The notes beneath the pieces were generated by a model that saw nothing but the letters and a program-made list of their open reading frames with translations, had not been told where the DNA came from and did not search any database. DNA of 64,000 nucleotides from Nageia nagi (Eukaryota; Pinophyta): NCBI GenBank assembly GCA_050084985.1, contig JBITNC010000002.1, forward strand, positions 25,110,001 through 25,174,000, in the 5' to 3' direction. Position 1 is the first letter of the stretch, and each line of letters opens with the position of its first letter. Below are positions 34,167-46,201 of this stretch, piece by piece. Made by a program: the position numbers and the translations under genes.

Positions 34167-34425
34167 GGGCCTTCTATTTATAGGCCAAAATCCTCCCTTA
34201 GATCACCTTATTAACCAATTGTACAATGCCATGATATGCATCACCCTTTTACCCAAAGGTCATGCTCATGAGATGGATTGTGGGATAAGTTACATTATCA
34301 TATTCACAAATACTTAAAAGGTATCTAGGGATACTTTTAAGTATTAGTGAATTTACATTTATCATATTCACTATTACGTAAATTACATTAGGAAACCTTA
34401 CAAAAGTGCATTATGCATTCCAACA
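34167..34425 (-). repeat. Partial 3' LTR of B4
   Basis: 259 bp matching the promoter-side half of the family-B LTR, up to the GGCCTATAAATAGAAGGCCC phrase where it stops. Confidence 0.82.
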
Positions 34426-34437
34426 CTCCCCCTTAAT
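34426..34437 (-). other. Polypurine tract of B4
   Basis: ATTAAGGGGGAG on the - strand, next to the LTR; identical to the tract of B2 at 41409-41420. Confidence 0.8.
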
Positions 34438-34919
34438 GCAATATTAGAGTACAAAGATAGAGAGAAGAAAGAGGGATTAAGAGAGAGCTCTTCTCCATAG
34501 AGATATAATCAAAGATGAGAACATTTACATATTTAATAAATAGTCAGATCTTAGATTAAGATTCACTACTTTACCATTTGATAAAAGGGTTTGCAATACA
34601 ATCATTAACCATAATTGGTTTCATTGTATAAAGTAGTCATTCAATAACAAATTTACATGATGAGTCTCCATGAGCCTACTAAGTAGATAACCTACACTCT
34701 CAAAAAGAAATCTTGCAAGCTACAATTAGTTCATAAATAAGATCAATTAGATGCATCATATAAATATTCATATCAATATAAGATAAATAAATAAATTAAT
34801 ATCATCATTAAACTGATCAATGATGTACTGTAGGTCATCCCAAAGATGCCAATCCAATACTCATAGTCACAAATTATAGTATACAAAACATGTGATGATT
34901 ATCATCACAAATAGAGCAT

Positions 34920-35075
34920 AACAAAATGCACATATGAGTTCCTCACACATGGATATCTGAATAGTGCCAAAAGACACATACCAGTTCTTCACATATGGAT
35001 AATTAAATAGTGCAAAAAAAAGATCTATCATATGCACATATGAGTTCCTCTCATATGGAAAATTGAATAATGCTA
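34920..35075 (-). repeat. Short tandem repeats in the 3' untranslated region of B4
   Basis: The phrase GCACATATGAGTTCCTCACA and variants (CACATACCAGTTCTTCACAT, GCACATATGAGTTCCTCTCA) recur about every 55-60 bases. The same array is in B2 at about 41886-42110. Confidence 0.75.
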
Positions 35076-36848
35076 ATGATGGTATAGTATATGCTCAAGG
35101 TGTACAAACAATTCCTAACATGTTCTCTTTCAAAAACAAACTTGGGTAAAAATTGAACTAAAGCAACATGTTCCCTTTAAAAAAACACTTATGTAAAAAT
35201 TGAATTAAAACAACATGTTCCCTTTAAAAAAAAAACATTGCAATTTTTACCTTAGGAAAAAAACTTTTAACACTAATGAAAAACATTACCACATTTTTAC
35301 CAAAAAATCAAGCAGTAAGAAAAATAATAATTCCCTTTTTGCAATGTTTCTTTAGAGAGAAAAAAAATTAATGCTAAAGGAGCAAAAATCTTTTAAAAAA
35401 TGCTTTCCATTCTATTTTTATTTTACCATTGAAAAAATTAAAAATTTTCCCTTAAAAAAATTGCCATATAAAAAATCATTCATCCCCCTTTTTGCTTAAA
35501 AATAAATACCTTTCCAAGTAAAAGAAAGTATTCCCCCCCTAAAACAATTATGATCTTAAATAAGGCATGCATACTGTACCTCATAAATTTTTAGTCTTCC
35601 TATGCTTATTGATTATGAGCTAATACCCTATTTAAGTTGCCTTCTAGAAGATGATAAAATGATGAGATCAATCAATTTAAATAATTAACTTACCTATCTA
35701 TTGTTAAATAAAAAATTTCTTTTCTAGTTACCAATTCTATCACATTTATGGACACCCTCCAAAAATTGACTTGTAAGAAATAATTTGAAATTAATTTTTG
35801 TGTGAGAGCCCAAGTAATTAATATTTTTTTTAAACAAATTGGAGGTGGGGTTCAAAAAAAAGGAGGGGGTGGAATGTAAAGGTGAGCGAAGGTTAGAAGC
35901 AAGCAAAGAGGGCCTAATGCCTTCTAAACAAGGTTGGGGGATCGTGGGCTCCCCTTAGGGCCAAGGCCGAGGGGTCGCGGTACCAACCTAAGGTTAGGGG
36001 GGTCATAAGCTCTAGTTGGCCATAAGCGTACCTAGCCTGATAGTCCCCTTTTGATTGGGAAAGGTTTGGAGAGGGTGCCTAGCAATGACCATTGAAGGGA
36101 ATGAGTGATCAAAAAAGGTCAAGGCACATAGCTTTCAGATTCCATAGAGTGAGAAGTGGAAATGTTGCAGAGGGTGACCAATGAAGCAGTTGGTAATTGG
36201 AGGGGTAGTTGATCAAGCGATCGATGATCGGAGGGCTGGATAATGAAGCAGACACCAGTAAGGGGGTGCTTCAAATCACTAATAAAAAATAAAAAATAAA
36301 AAAATATTTTGAGTTTACAGATCTTTTGAGCTACCATCCATTAATATTTAAAATTGTTATTTTAAAACTAAAAGCTTTGTTTAAAAAAAATTGTTGCTCA
36401 ATTTCAATGTATACTAGTAATGTAAAAATTGTAATATGAATTTTTGCATACAATATTTACTATATATTAAAAAAATTATCTCCTCCAAAAAGAACTTTAT
36501 TATTTTTTAGTAAAATAAAAAAATTTTGCAAAGTAAATAAAAAAATTATAATTTTTTGTAAAAACCTTTGCAATAATTTGCTATCATAATATATTATTGC
36601 TCTAAAAAGGATTTTCTTTATATACCCAAAAAATTTATGATTACTAACATAAAAAAATTGTTAGTAAGAAGAAAATAGCAACAATATATTATGGCATTTG
36701 AAGTAATTTTTGCTAAGACATTGAGATAGCATAGTCATACAAAATGTTAGTATCATAATGAACTTAATCAAAAAATTGAAAAAGAAGGATAGGAGGTTAT
36801 ACCAAGATGAAGAGCCTTCAAGGATGTTGAAGAGGAGCCTCTAAGAAT
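35076..36848 (-). other. Internal non-coding part of B4
   Basis: No gene. 35100-35560 is full of A-runs; 35880-36260 is a less AT-rich block like the comparable block of the B2 leader (47850-48290), although the two differ in wording; 36350-36780 is AT-rich. Confidence 0.6.
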
Positions 36849-36849
36849 G

Positions 36850-36861
36850 GCTCTGATACCA
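36850..36861 (-). other. Primer-binding site of B4 (initiator tRNA-Met)
   Basis: TGGTATCAGAGC on the - strand, extended by CA to a 14-base match. Confidence 0.85.
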
Positions 36862-36863
36862 AA

Positions 36864-37390
36864 TGAAGGAACAAACTCACAAGACTAATTCTTAATTATC
36901 CAAGATCAAAGAACTCTCTCAAATCCTTAAGCATAAAGAACACATACTCAAAATAACCTTCACACAAGATGAAACCAATATAAAGTGGTTCCTCCAACCA
37001 TGGGAGTACATCCACTAATATAAGATCATATTTCTCAAAGAGCACTCTCTTACAACTCACTTTCTCATTTTTCCTACAACCTACACAAGAGCATAAATTT
37101 GCTACAAACTTGAGTGAGTAATCTCAAGGAAAGGGCCTTCTATTTATAGGCCAAAATCCTCCTTTGGATCACCCTATTAACCATTGTACAATGTCATGAC
37201 ATGCATCACCCTTTTACCCAAGGGTCATGCTTATGAGATGGAGTGTAGGACAAGTTACATTATCATATTCACAAATACTTAAAAAGTATCTAAGGATACT
37301 TTTAAGTATCAATGAATTTACATTTATCATATTCACTATTAAGTAAATTACATTAAGAAACCTTACAATAATGCATTATACATTTCAATA
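36864..37390 (-). repeat. 5' LTR of B4 (527 bp)
   Basis: Family-B LTR. Its outer end reads TATTGAAATG where others have TGTTGGAATG. The PPR repeat follows at 37391. Confidence 0.85.
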
Positions 37391-37797
37391 TATCCTTGCT
37401 AACGTAGCCATGAATTTAATATCCTCTATTTTTTTAGTAAATGAAATCATATTTATATCATGTATATTATCAAACAATTCCCTAGCCTTGTGTATTATTC
37501 CATATTTTGCATCCATATTTATTTTACAACCACAACATTCGATGAAAAAATATTTTTAAATACTCAATTAATGGATGCCCATACTTTCTTATAGAACTTC
37601 CATTTTTGTGTATTATAGCAATGAAGTGCAAAGCTTCCTCAAGATAACATGAACTAATAAGTTACTAATACATGCATAATGATTCATAACAAGAATAATG
37701 CAACAAGAATCGATCAAGTTATTATGTTTGGTTCCCAAGTAATACAAAAGTAATGTTATTAGGGTTGGTTCCCTAGTGTAGCTTCATCAAATGAAAG
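37391..37797 (-). pseudogene. PPR-like sequence, unit between B4 and E
   Basis: On the - strand it gives MDAKYGIIHKARELFDNIHD (about 37512 to 37450) followed by IKFMATLARI, one decayed PLS-type PPR unit. It ends at the E insertion point. Confidence 0.72.
37793..37797. repeat. Possible target-site duplication of element E (GAAAG / AAAAG)
   Basis: GAAAG precedes the 5' LTR; AAAAG (55933-55937) follows the 3' LTR. Four of five bases agree. PPR sequence resumes to the right, which supports the borders. Confidence 0.6.
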
Positions 37798-38920
37798 TGT
37801 AGATGCCTAAAAATGAATTATTATTTAATAAATAATTCATTTTAGAGCTTCAATGATGTATTATGTAAAAAGGGGTTAAAATAATACCTTAAGTCATGAT
37901 AAAGCTATATGATAGGAATAGTGGACCCTTGTAGTATGTACAAGGAGTCAAAAAAATCAAAGTCATATAAACTTGTATCATATATAAAGGCATCAATTAA
38001 TGACCTTAAACCTTATGGAAAAATGAATATGAGGAGGAATCAAGAGAGATTTTAGCATATGATACATCACTTTGCTATGAACAAATATTATTCGTAAGTT
38101 ATATCTTATGTTTTCTATCTGATTATTTTTTCATTCGCTCATCGCTACATTCTTTATTACATCTATTATATTGTTTATCTTAAGCCATCAATGGCATTCT
38201 TGAGAGAGATGAACTATAACATAAGCAACTCTAAACTTCCAAGATCACATGAAAGCTCACAAATCACATCTAAATAACTCACAAAGCAATCTCACAAAGA
38301 TAACTCAAGATATAAGTGGTTCCTCCAACTAAGAGTACATCCATTAACTAGATCTGACTTCATTCACAAATATGAACTCTTACAATTTTTCTAAACTCAT
38401 CTCCTAAACACTATCCTCTAGCATAACTTTACTTCACAAATTGGTGTTTGATCCAAAGAGGGAGCCTTCTATTTATAGGCCAAAATCCCTCTTTGGATCA
38501 CCCTTTTACCCAATGTACAAAAGCATGACATGCACATCCTTTTACCCAAGGGACATGCTCATGACATGGAGTGTAGTACAAGTTAAATTATCATATTTAC
38601 TTAAATACTTAAGGTATCAATTGATACCCTTAAGTATTAGTGAACTTACATAGAAGATTATTACAAAACCTTTACAATAATGCATTATACATTCCAACAG
38701 GGCCAAGTATAGGATGTCAACGGTGTGTAATTGAATGAATGTATGCTTGTCTTTCATGTATATTTCTCTTTACGAAATGAACATGCAATATAATTAAACA
38801 TGAGTATCTTTCTATTATGAGTTATTTCCATCTTTTAGATATATGAATCAATAAAAAACAAGTAGACCAATAATGCATTAATCAACCCCCATTAATAATT
38901 AATTTGTACATTTTGGTGAA
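37798..38920 (+). repeat. 5' LTR of element E, split by a solo family-B LTR
   Basis: 37798-38200 and 38700 to about 38920 together match 55313-55932. The start is TGTAGATGCC and a TATA-like TATATAAAGG is at 37981-37990. The right end is not sharp. Confidence 0.82.
38201..38699 (-). repeat. Solo family-B LTR (B5)
   Basis: About 499 bp, ending (- strand start) TGTTGGAATG, with no primer site, coding region or partner. The E LTR text continues on both sides. No matching target duplication was found, so the edge may have been altered. Confidence 0.82.
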
Positions 38921-39032
38921 CTTGACTATTCGATTTACCTTTCCCTACTGATAAGATTTCACTAGTTTTCTATTACAATTTTATGTTGCCAACATCATGC
39001 ACTCTTGTTCCTAAGCTGATAATAGCATAGAA

Positions 39033-40230
39033 ATGGATCCAGTGTTCCTTTCCTTAATGCAAGATATGAACAAAAATATTCTCGAAATGTAGAAGGAAAT
39101 TAATACATTGACTAGTATAGGAAACTCCACATCTGCTCCTCCCATTCAAGCTGGGCCTTCTAACATCTCCTAACCACAAAATAAAGATGAATGTGATGGT
39201 ATATTCACTTTACCCTTGATGAATGATATCTACAACTTTCCATTACCACCTAAGCACAAAGCCCCCAAGTTTGAGATGTTTAGTGCCAAACAAGATCCCA
39301 AACAACATCTTATTAGCTTTTAGGAGGTTGATGGTAAAAATTTTCTCAAGGAATCTAAAAGGGGATGCTAGTCAATGGTTCTATGCTTTGCTCAGTAATT
39401 TAATTGATTCATTCAAGATCTTAGTCAAAGTGTTCATAGGCCAATACAAGCACAACATTAAGGAGTAAAGCAATGTATCTAAGCTATGTGCAATTCAATA
39501 AGGAGGCAATCAAACTCTAGAGAAGTATGTTCCTTGCTTCAAAAAGGTATGGTATTCTATTCAATGTAAATTAGATGAACATGAAATTTGTGCTATTTTT
39601 TTTTGAATCTATTGTACCTGTACTTAATTTACATGCTCCTAGTGCTAAAGATATTAGTTTTGGAGTATTAGCTCAATAATTATTGCAAAAAGAGTAGGTA
39701 TCGTTAGCTTTAGGTGAGCTTAATTATGCACCTAATCCCTTTGTTCTAGATACTCAAAAAATATATGCAAAGAAAGATGAAAAACTAGTACATATGGTGG
39801 ATAGACCAAGTTCCCCTCCAAAGATGCAAAGATCTTAAACCATAAAAGAGAACTCATATACATTCTTGATACAACCATGCATTATTTTGAGGGATCTAAT
39901 GAAAAGAGGACTTTTACAAATTTGAGCACTCTTCCCAAGATGATAATACTCCTATGGGTTGCTTTGATGCCTATTGTACTTACCATCAATGAAAAGGGCA
40001 TGCTATAAACTTTTGCAAGACATTAGAGACTGCAATATTATATCTCATGGAGAAAGGAAGATATACAATTGATTAACACCTTGGTAACCAAGGACCTATA
40101 ATCAATATTATTTTGATATACAAGGAGGTTTGTGCTAACTTAAGAAGAGGATGCCCACACAATACTCCAAATATGATTACAATTGAATAAGTATCCCTCA
40201 TGATCCTAAAGTTTATAGTATGATTGATTA
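39033..40230 (+). pseudogene. gag remnant of element E
   Basis: ATG 39033 begins MDPVFLSLMQDMNKNI, followed by a gag core (PPKHKAPKFEMFSAKQDPKQ, then KGDASQWFYALLSNLIDSFK in another frame, about 39360). A zinc-knuckle-like DAYCTYHQ.KGHAINFCKTL lies near 39969. Many stops and frameshifts. It matches gypsy gag of the Retrotrans_gag type. Confidence 0.78.
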
Positions 40231-40231
40231 A

Positions 40232-40910
40232 TTGAAAAATACAAATGCTAAAATTAGTTTATATGATCTCATTTCTACATCTCAAGTTCATAGGGATATA
40301 CTATATGCCTTATTTAAGAATGAAAACATCCCTACTAACATTTCAGCTACTATGTTTTTTGAAAAAAATAGAACCATCAAGGAATGTGATGCTATTTCTT
40401 TTTACAAATCTAAAAAGCTTAATCAAGAATTGTTAGATGAATGTTCAAATTTATATATCAAACCTATGATTGATGGATGGGAAGTTAAATGAACAATGGT
40501 AGATAATGGATCAGTTGTAAATGTGTGCTCTAATCATTTTTTAATGCAATTCTAAGAGAAAGGTCTAGAGATTTCTCCTTTAGAAGAAGCTACTTTCAAG
40601 ATTAGGGCTGATGATAGCTCATTAAAGAAACCTTTAGGAATAGCTACAATCATGATTACTACAAGTGTTAGGACTATAGCAGCAAAATTCCAAGTTATAG
40701 AATCCAAATTATCATATAACATGCTTTTGGGGAGACCTTGGATTCATGATATCGATGTAGTCCCTTTCACACTACATGGTATATTGAAGTTTGAATTCCA
40801 AGATGAGGTACATATAGTCATGGGATATCCTAAGCCATATGCACTATGAAATGTTGTTGATCTTGAAGAATTTTCCATGTGTTACCACCAGGATACGAGA
40901 TTAAGCACTT
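40232..40910 (+). pseudogene. Protease-region remnant of element E
   Basis: The frame gives VDNGSVVNVC (about 40504) at the place of the D-S/T-G catalytic motif, so it reads DNG. It is followed by LEISPLEEATFKIRADDSS and LSYNMLLGRPWIHDIDVVPF (about 40697), the closing wording of gypsy proteases. The text stops at 40910 where B2 enters. Confidence 0.78.
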
Positions 40911-40915
40911 GGAAT
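40911..40915. repeat. Target-site duplication GGAAT of element B2 (left copy)
   Basis: GGAAT lies at 40911-40915 and again at 49561-49565, on either side of the B2 LTRs. Confidence 0.92.
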
Positions 40916-41408
40916 TGAAGAAACTAATACTAACAAGATAATTCCTAATCAACCAAGATCACATGAAAGCTCACAATAAGTTCTAACAAACTCATAAAGC
41001 AATCTCACAACATAAGATGTAAGTGGTTCCTCCAACTAGGAGTACATCCACTAACTAGATCTTTACTTCAATCACAAATACAACTCTTTTACAATCCTTT
41101 TAATATCAACTCTTACACTTCTATCCTATAGCATAACTTTACTCAATAATTGGTGTGTGATCACAAACATGGATCTTTCTATTTATAGGCCAAAATCCTT
41201 CTTTGGATCACTCTTTTATCCAATGTACAAAAACATGGCATGCACATCCTTTTACCCAAGGGGAATGCTCATGACATGGAGTGTAACACAAGTTACATTA
41301 TCATATTCATTTGAATACTTAAGGTATCAAATGATACCATTAAGTATTAATGAACTGACATATAAATTTAATACAAACCTTTACAATAATGCATTATACA
41401 TTCCAACA
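40916..41408 (-). repeat. 3' LTR of B2 (493 bp)
   Basis: Starts (- strand) TGTTGGAATG and ends TTAGTTTCTTCA; matches 49072-49560. Confidence 0.93.
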
Positions 41409-41420
41409 CTCCCCCTTAAT
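41409..41420 (-). other. Polypurine tract of B2 next to the 3' LTR
   Basis: ATTAAGGGGGAG on the - strand, directly before the LTR. Confidence 0.85.
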
Positions 41421-41885
41421 GTAATATTGGGATAAAGCGAGTAAGAGAGAAGAAGAATAAGAGAAAGTAAAAGAGTTATCCTCCAAATAGATACAAAAAA
41501 GATGAGAACTTTTTACATATTTGTGAAATAAGAAAGATCTAGTTTGAGACTCACTACTTTTCCAAATATAATTATTAACCACAACCGATTTCAATGTACA
41601 TGAAGTAGTCATCCAACTAGAATTCATGAAGAGTCTCCAAGAGCCTACATACCTAAGGTAAGTAACCTATAATCTCAAAGGAACATGCAATTCATAAGCA
41701 GCTCAAATAACAAGATCAGTTAGATGCATCATATTCATATCAACAAAGATAGATGACTCACACAAATTCCATCATGAACTAATTAATGGTGCACTATAAG
41801 TCATCACAAAGATGCCATGCTAAAAACTTATAGTCACCTATTGTATATAAAACATGTGTTGATTATCATTACAAAATAGAGCATG

Positions 41886-42110
41886 CACATATGATTTCCT
41901 CACATATGTATAACTGAATAGTGCCAAAAGACACATAAGAGTTCTTCACACATGGATAACTGAATAGTGTTAGATTGATCAAAAATAAAGTATGCACATA
42001 CAAGTTCCTCACATATGGATAAATAAATAGTGCTAAAAGACACATAAGGGTTATTCACACATAGATAACTAAACAATACAAGATTGGTCAATTTGTATAA
42101 AAAATTCCTC
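41886..42110 (-). repeat. Short tandem repeats in the 3' untranslated region of B2
   Basis: Four copies of a ~55-bp phrase built on CACATATGGATAACTGAATAGT-like text, shared with B4 (34920-35075). Confidence 0.75.
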
Positions 42111-42225
42111 ATGTAGAGTGAACTTACCATGAAGGTGTACAATAAAATCAACACTATACAACACAAAATCCTCCTAAAGGTGAAGTTATTATCATAAACA
42201 TGAATTCAACACAAGAATTCAAACT

Positions 42226-42238
42226 TCACTCCCCCTTT
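42226..42238 (-). other. Second polypurine tract in B2, beside the pol stop
   Basis: TTAAAGGGGGAG on the - strand overlaps the end of the coding remnant, about 820 bp before the real LTR. Confidence 0.6.
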
Positions 42239-45200
42239 AAGGCAACTTCACCAACACAATAGCATCTCTAAGCTTATAAAATTGAACTTCCAGGAGGGGC
42301 TTGGTGAATAAATCAATAGAGTTCAAGATGGATGGACAATACTCTAGGTGTATGATGCCATCAAAAACCTTCTCCCTAATAAAATGGGTATGGATTTCCA
42401 CATGTTTTATTTTCCACTAGAACACTAAAGTTTTAGCCAAAGAAATAGTTGATTAATTATCTAAAGAGATTAACGATGAGCCACCTTACTCATACCCAAT
42501 TTCTTTCAGAAGATGCATTAGCCAAATGGCTTCCTAGGTTACAATAGACATGGTACGGTATTTAGCTTCTATGCTAGAAAGAGAAATATTAGGCTACTTC
42601 TTAAAAGCCTAAGAGATAGCACCTAAATCAATGCTAAACACATACATAGAGGTTGACTTCCTATCATCTCTATCTCCTCCATGGTCAACATCTGAGAATC
42701 CAAAGAGAACAAAAGAGGGTAACTTGGAATACTTGAGAGTAAGATCCTTAGTCCCTACAACATACCTCATGTTGTGCAATAAATTATGCCATCAGATTCA
42801 CTACAAAGATAATATCTATCTTGGATATAGTCAAATACAAAATACTACTAATTAATTACCTATAAGTTGTAGTATCAGCTAACTGGGAGTTGGAACTTAG
42901 AGAAATAGTGATTCCAGAAGAGACTGGGATTGCAGCATATCTACACTCCTCCATTCTAAACTTCTGTAAGATATTTAATACATACTTAGATTGATTAAGG
43001 TAAGTATAATCCTTGTATTGATACACTTGCATTTTAAGATAGTAGTACAAAAGACCAAGATCATTCATTTCAAATGTTGCCTTAAGTTTGGATATGCACT
43101 CTTGAATGATTTCATCATTGTTTTTAGTAATCAAAAGATCATCCACATAAAGGAGAATCAAGACCACATCTTTTTCTTAATTGAGCACATATAGATTGAA
43201 GTTAGAAAAACACTTAGAGAATCCAATGTCTGTAAAGTACTTTGAAATCTTTTTGTACCAAGCTTGAGGTGCTTGTTTAAGTCCATACAATGACTTCTTT
43301 AGCTTGCACACAAAGAACTCTTTACCTCCCATAATAAACCCTTTTGGTTGATTCATGAAGATTTTCACATCTAAGTCACCATTGAGAAATGTACTCTTGA
43401 CGTCAAGTTGAAAAACTTTCCATCCTTGAGCTACTGAAAGACTAAGGATAACTCTCATAGTAGGCATTTTTGCCATGAGAGCAAAGGTTTCCTCATAATC
43501 TACATCGTATTTCTAAGCAAAACCTTTAGCTACTAACTTTGCCTTGTATTTCTCAATATCTCCAACTGAATTGAACTTGACCTTGTATATCCACTTATTA
43601 CCAATCACATTTTTTTCATTTGGATAAAGAACCAAGTCTCAAGTTTTATTTTTCATAAGTTCCTCATATCCATTTTCATGGCTTCCATCCAGCACTCATG
43701 CTTAGAAGCTTCTTTGAAGGTTGAGGGATCATGTTTGTTATCAATCTTGGTAATTAAGGATTTGTTCAAGGTCATGCTCCTTATTACCCTTTGTGTTAGA
43801 GAATTTTATTCTTGAGGTGACTTGTCTACATCAATATCTAAGTAGCTATGAGCAATTGTAGAGTCCCTTAGATCATCAACATCCTTATTAGAAAAAGATT
43901 CTTCAAGAAGTTTATTGAATTTTACATCCTTTTAAATGAACACTACTTTATAGGTTGGAGAGTAGAGCTTGTAGCCTCTATGTTGATTGTCATAACCCAT
44001 AAAGATGTATTTTTCAACTCTTTTTTCTAACTTCTTCCTTTTTTTAGAAATAATGTAGGAGAATGCTTCACAACCAAACACTTTAAGATGAAAATACTCT
44101 TCCTAACCATGAAACATTGATCTCCTTTTTCACTTGTTACAGCTTTAGATATTGGGGTTATGAAAATACTCTTCCTGATCATGCTTCAAAAAGAGTTTTA
44201 CTCTTAATAGATTTTATGGGACACCTATTCAAGGTGTAAATAGTAGTGCTCACAGCTTCACCCCACAATAATTTAGGAAGATTACCTAACATGCATCTAG
44301 CCATCTCCATAATTATTCTATTTTTTCTTTCAGCAACACTATTCTGATAAGGAGTGTATGGAATTGTAAACTACTCTTTATTCGATATTTAGCGCAATAG
44401 TTATTGAATTCATTGCTCTTATGTTCTCCCCCATTATTTGATCTCAACATTTTGATTTTAAGGTTAGTTTGATTCTCAACAAAAACCTTAAAAACTTTAA
44501 AACTCAAAAATTTGGTCCTTATGCTCAAGTAGATACCCAAAGGTTATCTAACTAAAGTCATCAATGAAGGTCAAGATGTAAGATGCTCTTCCAAGAAACT
44601 TAGTTTGAAATGCACCTATCAAATTTGAATGCACAAGTTGAAGATGTTGAGATGCTCTTGATGCCTTATCTTTTTCAAACTTTTATCTATGCATCTTGCC
44701 ATGAATACACTTTTTGCATAGACTAATCGAAGGAGAAATTGAAGGCAAACCTTTCACAAGTTATTGGTCTTTCATGACTAGAATACTCTTATGGTTAAGG
44801 TGCTCTAAATGATGGTGCCAAAGATTTCCTTTAGAACACACATTAGAAGTAAGACACATCTTTAATAGAACTTGATCCATAATGTAGAGGTTATCTTTCA
44901 TAGATCCTTTAAGCAAAGTGGCAAGTCCTTTCTTAATGCACTAGGATTGAGAGGTGAACTCAAAAGAGTACCTTTTTCTAGCATCTTGGATCATAGAGAG
45001 AAGGTTTATCCTTAACTTAGGAACATAAAGAACATTTTTAAGAACCTTTCTGTGAATCAGCACACTCCCAATTCCTTAGACTTTAAGGTAGAGTTATCAC
45101 TTATCACAATTGCATCTTTTTTATACTTGTAAAAGTTCTCAAACTTTTCTTTTTCAATGCATAGGTGATTAGTGCAACCAGAGTCAACAATCCATTTAGA

Positions 45201-46201
45201 TGAAAAAGAGTGAGACATGGAGTAGAGTGTCATAGCAAAATCAACATGAGTATTTTTCTTTCCTTTGTAGTTCTTTACATTTCCATTACCTTTGTTCTTT
45301 TTCTCTCTTTTCTTTTTGTAGCAATCAACTTCTTTATGACCTTGAATGCCATAATAGTTACAATTACCAACAAATTTTTTCTTAAGATAAAGAATGTTTG
45401 CTTTACCTTTTTCATCTCTTTACCTAAAGTGGTTGTTGTTACCATTATTCTTACTGCTATGGTTATTTCTATTATCCTTGCTACTGTTGTAGCCATCGCG
45501 TCTTTTCTCAAACCTTTTGGAGGAAGAAGGATAAGATTTTCTTTGATAGTGAACTTCTTCTTGAAAGGAGTTTTGGTTGCTTTACAAGCAATGTTATTAT
45601 ATTTAGAAAAAGAAATCAACACCTTATTGTTAAAATTTTTTTCATGCTTCAATAGGTGCCTGGAAAAGTTCTCAAGGGAGAAGACTTCTTCATCATCTAG
45701 CTTTATTTCCATAACCATCATAAAGTTTTCAAACTTTTAAAAAAAGTTTTGAAGAATGATAAAGACCATGAACTCATCATTGATCCAATTACATCCATAA
45801 GCAACAAGTTGGGTCCTTAGGTCAATGATTTTGTTTAATTAGATAGCCACATTTTTATCTTCCCCTTGATGAGATTGAAGCAATTTTTGGAGAATGGTAA
45901 ATCTTCTTGAAAAGTTTGAACCAAGGTATATTTGCTTAAGCTTATCCTATGCTTCCTTTTTTGAGGTTGAAGAGAAAATCATCAAGAGCACATCATTTGA
46001 AATTGCATGGTAAATCATGGAGGTTTCCAACTCATTCTTTGTGTTATAATTCTCTAGTGCCTTCTCATTTGTAGGAGGTACAAGGTTCTCATTCACTATT
46101 TGCCAAAGCTTTCTTGCCTGCAATTTAGCTCTCATACGAGGTTCAAAAATCCCATAGCTGGAACCATCAAGAATGTATTTGGGTAAAAAAGATTCTACCA
46201 T
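42237..46201 (-). pseudogene. gag-pol remnant of copia element B2
   Basis: The - strand starts at ATG 46201 (MVESFLPKYILDGSSYGIFE) and runs to a stop at 42237-42239, with many nonsense codons and frameshifts between. Gag has a knuckle-like CNYYGIQGHKEVDC near 45360, its second Cys replaced by Tyr. The protease motif near 45200 is WIVDSGCTNHLC, with the catalytic DSG preserved. An integrase piece (KMLRSNNGGEHKSNEF, about 44460) has Asn where the catalytic Asp should be. Reverse transcriptase (43476-42856) keeps KKSLYGLKQAPQAWY and LLYVDDLLITKNN. RNase H and the tail reach about 42250. Products would be the usual copia enzymes, but no intact enzyme can be made. Confidence 0.88.

Larger units (their letters stand above)
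34167..37390 (-). mobile_element. Family B copia derivative B4 without gag-pol
   Basis: On the - strand: 5' LTR (36864-37390), tRNA-Met primer site, leader (about 36848 down to 35550), then the family-B 3' untranslated repeats (about 35075-34920), polypurine tract and the first part of the 3' LTR (34425 down to 34167). The coding region found in B2 is absent, and the leader passes directly into 3' untranslated sequence. The 3' LTR is cut at 34167 where B3 starts in the opposite orientation. This is a non-autonomous deletion form. Confidence 0.82.

Noticed and set aside
35880-36260. Less AT-rich block inside B4 considered as a gene fragment
   Set aside because: No frame longer than about 70 codons and no motif; kept only as a possible captured segment.
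37798-38699. E 5' LTR read as two separate repeats
   Set aside because: The 3' LTR at 55313-55932 shows they are one LTR split by a solo family-B LTR.
45210-45740. 176-codon frame on the + strand rich in hydrophobic residues
   Set aside because: It is the complement of the B2 gag coding text; its membrane-like composition comes from reading Lys/Asn-rich gag backwards.
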